A DNA stretch of 41,033 nucleotides, taken from Henriciella sp. Lineage in GTDB: Bacteria > Pseudomonadota > Alphaproteobacteria > Caulobacterales > Hyphomonadaceae. The translations under genes and the position numbers were made by a program. The stretch lies in contig JABSQB010000030.1 of the NCBI GenBank assembly GCA_013214545.1, positions 1 to 41,033 on the forward strand, in the 5' to 3' direction. Positions 35,237 to 41,033 of the stretch are shown here, piece by piece. The notes under the pieces were generated by a model. That model had not been told where the DNA came from and did not search any database. It saw only the letters and a program-made list of their open reading frames with translations. Within the stretch, counting starts at the first letter, position 1, and every line of letters begins with the position of its first letter.

Positions 35237-36985
35237 ATGGCTGTTGCTGCTTTGCCTGAAGGCTGGCCTGTCATTACTGTTGCTCAAGCCAATGCTGCGA
35301 TAGCCGCATCGGACTCACCGCTGAAACTCTCAGATGGCGTTGTCGGCGGTGTGCCAATGAAGATCTATGGCGAAGCGCCGCCCACGGTCCGCACCATTTT
35401 GGAACTGGCTGAGCCGCAATTCGGTGCGCGCGATTTCCTCGTCTATGAGGATGAGCGGGTGACCTATGCAGCCTTCGCCCGCGCCGTAGAGCACTTTGCA
35501 AAAGCGCTGACAGAAAAATTTGGCGTACAGAAGGGCGACCGCGTGGCGATCATCATGCGGAATTATCCGCAATGGCCGGTGCCATTCTTCGCAGCGCTGT
35601 CGATTGGCGCGATTGCGACTCCGATGAATTCCTGGTGGACCGGTGATGAGCTGGAATACGGGCTCAGTGATAGCGGCGCGAAAGTCGCTGTGGTGGACCC
35701 GCAGATCCTCGACCGTATTCGCGACAATCTTGGCAGTCTGAGCGCGCTTGAAACGATTATCGTGGCGCGTGGCGGGGAAGGCGAGACTGATCCGCGCGTG
35801 ACCTCCATGGAAGCCCTGATCGGACCGGCAAATTCTTGGCAAGACTTGGATCAGATTGGCCTTCCTGCCGCGGATCTGGGCCCGGATGATGACGCGACGA
35901 TTATGTACACATCTGGCACGACGGGCCGTCCAAAAGGCGCGCTCGCGACGCATCGGGCGATCATTTCGAACATGCTCAACTCGCTGACCTGTCAGATGCG
36001 TATGCTGCTGCGCCGCGGGGAAGAGCCGCCAGAACCTGATCCGAATGAGCAGAATGCGACTTTGCTGGCGATCCCATTCTTCCACGCGACGGGGGCGTTT
36101 GCTGTGCTTATCCCAAGCATGTTGCAAGGCGCCAAGATCGTCTCTCAATACAAGTGGGACGCGGGGAAGGCGCTGCCGATTATCGAGCAGGAAGAGATCA
36201 CCAATGTTGGCGGTGTGCCGGCGATTGCCTGGCAATTGCTGGAGCATCCGGAGCGCGACAATTATGATCTCTCGACGATCAAAGCGGTCTCTTATGGCGG
36301 CGCGCCGTCAGCGCCGGAACTGGTCTCTACCATCAAGAAACGGTTTCCTGAGGCCGCACCGGGCAATGGCTGGGGCATGACCGAGACCTGCGCGACATCT
36401 ACCCTGAACATTGGTGAGGACTATGTGAATCGCCCGGATAGTGCAGGAGCGCCTCCAGGTGCGGTCGAGCTGAAAATTGTCGGCGGCGACGGCAAGGAAG
36501 TGCCCGCCGGAGAGGTTGGCGAGCTTTGGTGCAAAGGGCCAATGAACTGTAAGGCCTATTGGAACAAGCCGGAAGCCACCGCCGAGACCTTTGTCGACGG
36601 CTGGGTCGTGACCGGCGACCTTGCCCGCATCGATGACGAAGGGTTCCTCTACCTGGTCGACCGCGCCAAGGACATGCTGATCCGCGGCGGTGAGAACATT
36701 TACTGCATCGAGGTGGAGAGCGCGCTCTATGATCATCCGGCGGTGATGGACGCCTCTGTTGTCGGGATCCCGCACAAAGTGCTCGGTCAGGAAGTTGGAG
36801 CTGTGGTTCAGCTGAAGCCCGGCATGGAGGCCAGCGAAGACGAATTGCGGGCGCATGTCCGCAATCAGATCGCCGCCTTTAAGGTGCCGGTTGAGATCCA
36901 GTTCCAGGATGCCCCGCTGCCGCGCAACGCAAACGGGAAAATCCTCAAACCGGAACTGCGCGATCGCTTCCAGCCGCGCGGTTAA
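35237..36985 (+). CDS. Acyl-CoA synthetase (AMP-forming, ANL family)
   Basis: The enzyme activates a carboxylic acid to its CoA thioester through an acyl-adenylate. The 582-residue product has the ANL motifs in order. The P-loop I-M-Y-T-S-G-T-T-G-R-P-K-G lies near residues 222-234. Y-G-G-A-P-S-A-P-E-L, G-W-G-M-T-E-T, and the hinge region T-G-D-L-A-R-I-D-D-E-G-F-L-Y-L-V-D-R follow, then the C-terminal lysine site in R-N-A-N-G-K-I-L-K-P. The ATG has GGAGG upstream. The class I acyl-CoA synthetases of this type take fatty or aromatic acids; the substrate is not clear. The Baeyer-Villiger-type monooxygenase that follows on the same strand could produce esters or acids that feed this step. Confidence 0.93.
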   Translation: MAVAALPEGWPVITVAQANAAIAASDSPLKLSDGVVGGVPMKIYGEAPPTVRTILELAEPQFGARDFLVYEDERVTYAAFARAVEHFAKALTEKFGVQKGDRVAIIMRNYPQWPVPFFAALSIGAIATPMNSWWTGDELEYGLSDSGAKVAVVDPQILDRIRDNLGSLSALETIIVARGGEGETDPRVTSMEALIGPANSWQDLDQIGLPAADLGPDDDATIMYTSGTTGRPKGALATHRAIISNMLNSLTCQMRMLLRRGEEPPEPDPNEQNATLLAIPFFHATGAFAVLIPSMLQGAKIVSQYKWDAGKALPIIEQEEITNVGGVPAIAWQLLEHPERDNYDLSTIKAVSYGGAPSAPELVSTIKKRFPEAAPGNGWGMTETCATSTLNIGEDYVNRPDSAGAPPGAVELKIVGGDGKEVPAGEVGELWCKGPMNCKAYWNKPEATAETFVDGWVVTGDLARIDDEGFLYLVDRAKDMLIRGGENIYCIEVESALYDHPAVMDASVVGIPHKVLGQEVGAVVQLKPGMEASEDELRAHVRNQIAAFKVPVEIQFQDAPLPRNANGKILKPELRDRFQPRG

Positions 36986-37078
36986 ATCCGCCTCACGCTG
37001 CGGTAGTTAGGGCATATCCCTTATTGGCGGCGTGATGCCAGCGCGCGAGTCTTCCGGAAAATGTCGGAGGATCGCGCG

Positions 37079-38584
37079 ATGGCGCAAACAATAGATGGCC
37101 ATTTCGATGTGTTGATCGCCGGGGCTGGGATTTCCGGCATCGGCTCAGCCTATCACCTGCAGACGCAGTGCCCGGACAAATCCTACCTCATCCTTGAGGC
37201 GATGGAGGATTATGGTGGGACCTGGCGCACGCATACTTATCCGGGCATTCGCTCCGACAGTGACCTTTACACGTTCGGTTATCGCTTCAAGCCCTGGATC
37301 GGGCCGCCGATCGCGACGGCCGAGGAGATTCTGAACTATATGGGCGAAGTGATTGATGAGAATGGCATCGATCAGCACATCCAATACTCGCACACCATCA
37401 CCGGCGCGCGTTACTCTTCGACTGAAAAGTTGTGGACGGTGCAGGCGACCAATTCCGCGACGGGTGAGGACAAGACCTATACCTGTACCTTCCTGTGGAT
37501 GTGCCAAGGCTATTACAATCATGCCGAAGGCTACACGCCGCAATGGGACGGCATGGCTGACTTCAAGGGTGAGATCATCCACCCGCAGACCTGGCCGGAG
37601 GAGACCGATCTCAAAGGCAAGAAAGTCGTCTGTATCGGCTCGGGCGCAACCGCCGCGACGCTGGTGCCCGCGATTGCGGGCGAATGTGAACATGTCACGC
37701 TGCTGCAGCGCTCACCGACTTATTTCTTCCCGGCGGAGAACCGCAATGAGTTTGCGGACGAATTGCGCCGGATAGGGGTTTCGGATGAGCTGGTGCACGA
37801 ACTCGCGCGCAAGAAAGCACTGTTTGATCAGGACGAAACCTGCCAGCGCTGCCTGACCGAGCCGGAGGTTGTGAAAGCCGAGCTGCTCGAAGCGGCGCGC
37901 GGTTATCTCGGCCCGGATTTCGACATCGATACGCATTTCACGCCGAAGTATCGCCCGTGGCAGCAACGCCTCGCCTTCATTCCGGACGGGGATTTGTTTC
38001 AAGGCATTGCCAGCGGCGCCGCGAGTGTCGTGACCGATGAAATCGAGCGGTTCACCGAGACCGGGTTGCAACTGAAGTCGGGTCAGCATCTCGATGCGGA
38101 TGTGATTGTCACGGCCACCGGCTTCAACCTGTCTGTGCTGGGCGGCATTCCGTTTGAGGTGGATGGCAAACCCGTCGATTTCAGCCAGACCGTGACCTAT
38201 CGCGGGATGATGTTCACCGGCGTGCCAAACATGGCCTGGGTATTCGGATACTTCCGCGCCAGCTGGACCTTGCGGGTTGATTTGATGGGCGATTTCATCT
38301 GCCGCCTGCTGGGGCATATGGATGCAGAGCGCATGGACGAGGTTCGGGTCGAGCTTCGTATGCAGGACCAGGACATGGAGATCCTGCCCTGGATGGACGC
38401 CAACAATTTCAATCCGGGCTATCTGATGCGGTCGATGCACCTGATGCCGAAGCGAGGCGCAGACCCGATCTGGCAGCATACGCAAGACTATTGGAAAGAG
38501 AGCGAAGAGCTGCCCGCTGTTGATCTAAGCGCTGACGAGTTCGTCTATTCGCGCCGTTCCGCGGCGCAATCCACTGCCGCTTGA
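37079..38584 (+). CDS. Baeyer-Villiger-type flavin monooxygenase (EthA-like)
   Basis: BVMOs use FAD and NADPH to insert oxygen next to a ketone; EthA-like members also oxidise thioamides. The 501-residue product has the FAD loop G15-A-G-I-S-G20. The BVMO fingerprint is F-K-G-E-I-I-H-P-Q-T-W-P (about 162-173), and the NADPH loop G-S-G-A-T-A follows. The T-Y-P-G-I-R-S-D-S-D segment is typical of the EthA branch. I choose the ATG at 37079 because a GGAGG precedes it at nine bases; another ATG at 37061 would add six residues. The gene lies 93 bases after the acyl-CoA synthetase and may be in the same pathway. The substrate is unknown. Confidence 0.93.
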   Translation: MAQTIDGHFDVLIAGAGISGIGSAYHLQTQCPDKSYLILEAMEDYGGTWRTHTYPGIRSDSDLYTFGYRFKPWIGPPIATAEEILNYMGEVIDENGIDQHIQYSHTITGARYSSTEKLWTVQATNSATGEDKTYTCTFLWMCQGYYNHAEGYTPQWDGMADFKGEIIHPQTWPEETDLKGKKVVCIGSGATAATLVPAIAGECEHVTLLQRSPTYFFPAENRNEFADELRRIGVSDELVHELARKKALFDQDETCQRCLTEPEVVKAELLEAARGYLGPDFDIDTHFTPKYRPWQQRLAFIPDGDLFQGIASGAASVVTDEIERFTETGLQLKSGQHLDADVIVTATGFNLSVLGGIPFEVDGKPVDFSQTVTYRGMMFTGVPNMAWVFGYFRASWTLRVDLMGDFICRLLGHMDAERMDEVRVELRMQDQDMEILPWMDANNFNPGYLMRSMHLMPKRGADPIWQHTQDYWKESEELPAVDLSADEFVYSRRSAAQSTAA

Positions 38585-38638
38585 GCGGCGGAGTCATCCG
38601 GGCTTTTACGTCCCCAGGAAACCGCGTAAGAGCCCGGT

Positions 38639-39325
38639 ATGACGGATGAGAACAAGCATTATCAAAAAGCCGCTTCCGGCCAGCCCCTTGCATTGGAAAA
38701 GCGCATGGCGACCGGCGATGGCCGCCGCTACTCGCCTTCTATCGGGCGCAACAGGGACGTGGTGCGCGACGCCTTCCTCGCGCACATGCCGAGGCGTGGC
38801 CAGGTGCTGGAGATCGCATCCGGAACCGGTGAACATGGCGCGCACATCACTGAAGCAGCGCCGGATCTGACCTGGGTCTATTCAGACATTGATCCTGTGA
38901 GCCAGGCCAGTCAGCAGGCCTGGCGCGAGGCTGTCGGCCATGACCGGCTGCGCGGTCCGCTGACCATCGACACCACGACTGAGGTCTGGCCGGACCATAC
39001 TGAAGTCGCGCAAAGTGTTGCGCTGTTCTGCGCCAACATGATTCACATCGCGCCGTTTGAGGCAGGTCAGGGACTGATCGCGGGCGCCGGGCGCGTTCTG
39101 GCATCAGGCGGCCGCCTGATGCTGTATGGCCCGTTTGCCCGGGCCGGAGAGATCGCGCCTTCGAATGCGCGGTTCAGTGAAGATCTCAAGCGCCGGGACC
39201 CGAGCTGGGGCGTCCGCGATCTTGATCTCGAGATCCTGCCTCTGGCGACGGCGGCGGGGCTGCGGCTGGCCGAGCTGGTCGAGATGCCTGCCAATAATCT
39301 GAGCGTTATTCTCGAGAAAGAGTAA
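38639..39325 (+). CDS. SAM-dependent methyltransferase, DUF938 family
   Basis: The 228-residue product has the DUF938 pattern: R-R-Y-S-P-S-I-G-R-N-R-D-V-V, the SAM-binding loop V-L-E-I-A-S-G-T-G-E-H, and C-A-N-M-I-H-I-A-P-F-E-A. L-Y-G-P-F-A-R-A-G and R-D-P-S-W-G-V-R-D-L follow. The family is methyltransferase-like, but substrates have not been assigned to my knowledge. The gene lies 54 bases after the monooxygenase gene, on the same strand, and ends 15 bases from the convergent PadR gene. Its ribosome site is weak (AGAGC). Confidence 0.9.
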   Translation: MTDENKHYQKAASGQPLALEKRMATGDGRRYSPSIGRNRDVVRDAFLAHMPRRGQVLEIASGTGEHGAHITEAAPDLTWVYSDIDPVSQASQQAWREAVGHDRLRGPLTIDTTTEVWPDHTEVAQSVALFCANMIHIAPFEAGQGLIAGAGRVLASGGRLMLYGPFARAGEIAPSNARFSEDLKRRDPSWGVRDLDLEILPLATAAGLRLAELVEMPANNLSVILEKE

Positions 39326-39340
39326 CGCTCAAACGCCCGG

Positions 39341-39901
39341 CTAGTTCGCTTTCTTGCTCGCCGCCTTCACGATGTCGGCGCGGGCCTGGTTGAGGATCTC
39401 AACGATCTCCTCATAGCTCGATGTGTCCGGCCAGGTCTCCGTGACCGTCTTGAACAGCGTGTGGCGCAGGCGCCGGCTGGCGGACCGGATGTCGGCGGGG
39501 TGGAGCTCTGCTTCAGGATTGGCGAGGCTCTCCAGTCGCTCTTCAATCTTGGCCAGCGTGTCCGCGTGCTCTTCCAGTTCCGCTTCGCCTTGTTCGGTAA
39601 GGTTGAAGACGCGTTTGCCTTCGACTTTCTTGGCTTTGACGAAGCCCTGATCTTCGAGCACGGATAGGGCGGGATACATCACGCCTGGGCTCGGCTTGTA
39701 AGTGCCGCCAGTGCGCTGTTCGATTTCATTCATCAGGTCATAGCCGTGGCGGGGTTCTTCCTGGATCAGGGCGAGGATGAGCAGGCGCAGATCGCCATGA
39801 TCGAGCGGGCGCCGACGGCGATATCCGCCGCGGCCATGTTGGCCTCTCATCTTCATATAGGTTTGCGCCGCGCGGCGCATTCTTTGTCGGTGATACATCA
39901 T
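39341..39901 (-). CDS. PadR-family transcriptional regulator
   Basis: The 186-residue product carries a basic N-terminal extension rich in Arg and Gly (residues 1-32), then a winged helix-turn-helix of the PadR type (about 35-110). It shows D-H-G-D-L-R-L-L-I-L-A-L-I, H-G-Y-D-L-M-N-E-I, P-G-V-M-Y-P-A-L-S-V-L-E-D and N-L-T-E-Q-G. The C-terminal helical part (about 115-180) should form the dimer. Two ATGs lie together at 39901 and 39898 after an AGGAG site; either works. The arginine-rich start is unusual for PadR, but similar extensions occur in alphaproteobacteria. The gene is directly downstream of a strong palindromic repeat that is probably its operator. The regulated genes could include the neighbouring PLP enzyme or the regulator alone. 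Confidence 0.9.
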   Translation of the reverse strand: MMYHRQRMRRAAQTYMKMRGQHGRGGYRRRRPLDHGDLRLLILALIQEEPRHGYDLMNEIEQRTGGTYKPSPGVMYPALSVLEDQGFVKAKKVEGKRVFNLTEQGEAELEEHADTLAKIEERLESLANPEAELHPADIRSASRRLRHTLFKTVTETWPDTSSYEEIVEILNQARADIVKAASKKAN

Positions 39902-39910
39902 GTAACTCCT

Positions 39911-39949
39911 GTTTCGATATATCTAATTATAAGTTTCGATATATCGAAA
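39911..39949 (-). promoter_or_regulatory. Palindromic operator repeat before the PadR gene
   Basis: TTTCGATATATCGAAA at 39934-39949 is a perfect 16-bp palindrome. The sequence GTTTCGATATATC is repeated at 39911-39923 and 39933-39945, a period of 22 bases, about two helical turns. Only the second copy completes the palindrome. The block lies 10 to 48 bases before the PadR start codon, in the usual place of an autorepression operator, and its AT content stands out from the surroundings. Binding by this PadR protein is inference. Confidence 0.72.
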
Positions 39950-40046
39950 TGCAAGAGGTGGGGGATCTGTTTTTTTGGCAACGAAGAGATCGTGCGGGCG
40001 CGGGAGCGCCGGGTCTATTCAAGCTGAGAAGAAGGGGATGAGCGCG

Positions 40047-41033
40047 CTAGGCGGCAGCGCTTTCATTGGTGCCGAGGGCCTGGTGCAGGTCTTCGAGAAT
40101 ATCCTCGACCTGCTCCAAGCCGACCGAGATTCGAACGAGACCTTCGCTAATGCCATGGGCCTCGCGTTCTTCGCGCGAATAAGTTGAATGGGTCATGCTG
40201 GCCGGGTGCTGGATCAGCGTTTCGGCATCGCCCAGGCTGACCGCGCGGCGGATCAGGCTGAGCCGGTTCATCATCGCAATGCCCGCGCTATAGCCGCCCT
40301 TCAGTTCAAACGCGATCATGCCGCCAAAGCCATCCATCTGGCGCTGGGCGAGGGCGTGCTGCTCAAACGCGGCAAGCCCCGGATAGTGCACGCGCGCGAT
40401 CGAAGAATGACCCTGCAGCATTTCTGCGACTTGCATGGCGCTCTCGGCGTGACGCTCGACGCGCAGCTGCAGCGTCTTCAAACCGCGCAGGATCAGCATG
40501 GCATTGAACGGAGCGAGCACTGCGCCGGTCATGTCTTTGACGCCGACCATGCGAACCTCCGCCATATCTTCGGCTGAACCGATAGCGATGCCGGCGATCA
40601 GGTCGCCATGTCCGCCGAGATATTTTGTTGCCGAATGCACAACCACATCGGCGCCATGCTCCAGCGGACGGGTCTGAACCGGCGTGGCATAGGTATTGTC
40701 GACGACAGTTTTGGCGCCGCGGCGTCTGGCGATAGCGCTGATGGCGGCAATGTCGACCAGTCGCATATTCGGATTGGCCGGGGTTTCGAAATAGACGACT
40801 TTGGTCTTGTCCGAGATCGCCGTCTCAAGCGCCAGCGGATTGGTCAGGTCAACATGCGTCACCGTGATTCCAAACCGGCTGAGCCCATGCTGGAAGAATG
40901 AGAAGGTGCAGCCATACAGCGTCTTGTCGGTGATCAGCTCGTCCCCGGCGCGCAGGAAACTCCACAAGACCGACGTAATCGCCCCCATGCCCGACGCCAT
41001 GGCAACCGCCGCCTCACCGTTTTCGAGCGAGGC
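40047..41033 (-). CDS. Methionine gamma-lyase-type PLP enzyme (5' end outside window)
   Basis: The gene runs off the right edge; 328 codons are present and the first 60 to 80 residues are missing. It belongs to the Cys/Met metabolism PLP family. The cysteine in L-Y-G-C-T is the residue characteristic of methionine gamma-lyase. Y-F-E-T-P-A-N-P-N-M, V-D-N-T-Y-A-T-P and H-S-A-T-K-Y-L-G-G-H (with the PLP lysine) are all there. G-V-K-D-M-T-G-A-V and the C-terminal S-L-G-D-A-E-T-L-I-Q-H-P-A-S-M-T-H-S-T-Y also fit. Methionine gamma-lyase splits methionine to methanethiol, ammonia and 2-oxobutyrate; related sulfhydrylases and gamma-lyases have the same fold, so the exact reaction is a likely but not certain call. 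It is upstream of, and on the same strand as, the PadR gene. Confidence 0.87.
   Translation of the reverse strand, partial: ASLENGEAAVAMASGMGAITSVLWSFLRAGDELITDKTLYGCTFSFFQHGLSRFGITVTHVDLTNPLALETAISDKTKVVYFETPANPNMRLVDIAAISAIARRRGAKTVVDNTYATPVQTRPLEHGADVVVHSATKYLGGHGDLIAGIAIGSAEDMAEVRMVGVKDMTGAVLAPFNAMLILRGLKTLQLRVERHAESAMQVAEMLQGHSSIARVHYPGLAAFEQHALAQRQMDGFGGMIAFELKGGYSAGIAMMNRLSLIRRAVSLGDAETLIQHPASMTHSTYSREEREAHGISEGLVRISVGLEQVEDILEDLHQALGTNESAAA

Overview
This window looks like chromosomal DNA of an alphaproteobacterium, most likely in or near the Hyphomonadaceae/Caulobacterales. The evidence is a CckA-type hybrid kinase, CtrA-like TTAA boxes mixed with GANTC sites, the three-gene form of the proton-translocating transhydrogenase, a one-cysteine DksA, and a PAS_5-type protein. 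That family assignment is inference, since no rRNA or other phylogenetic marker is present. I see no phage, plasmid, insertion sequence, CRISPR array, tRNA or rRNA.

Layout. 1-5700: the end of a MarC-family membrane protein, an unrecognised membrane-anchored protein (-), dksA (+), a divergent stand-alone FliM-like gene behind a CtrA/GANTC cluster (+), a palindromic intergenic repeat, a TerC-family membrane protein (-) and a nitronate monooxygenase-like flavoprotein (-). 5671-8570: the pntAA-pntAB-pntB operon (-), which runs into the flavoprotein gene. 8690-8878: the remains of a lipoprotein gene of the DUF885 family. 9068-12177: cckA (+), converging on a single-domain PAS protein (-). 12178-15570: a 529-bp divergent intergenic region, a TonB-dependent receptor and a strong terminator. 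15568-20893: DUF4345 protein (-), then a tight bioB / HAD / lipoprotein / pterin dehydratase operon (+), a DUF1223 protein (-), an SDR dehydrogenase and a VOC protein (+).

20848-25720: an MFS transporter (-), a pair of exported lipoproteins (SRPBCC and amidase, -) and sdaA (+). 25800-29753: SYLF lipoprotein, MBL-fold hydrolase, a small membrane protein, ybjQ-like gene, signal peptidase I and a histidine phosphatase (all +). 29824-32933: xseB-ispA-dxs (+), the classic isoprenoid precursor cluster. 33028-35124: two tandem related lipoproteins and an exported orphan (+). 35237-39325: acyl-CoA synthetase, Baeyer-Villiger-type monooxygenase and a DUF938 methyltransferase (+). 39341-41033: a PadR regulator with a clear palindromic operator, and a truncated methionine gamma-lyase-type PLP enzyme (-).

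Most of this is ordinary housekeeping and accessory metabolism, and I do not see a convincing new multi-gene system. The points most worth a second look are the CtrA/GANTC cluster before the stand-alone FliM-like gene, the paired CtrA half-sites before cckA with a PAS protein at its other end, the collapsed DUF885 gene, and the tandem two-cysteine lipoproteins.
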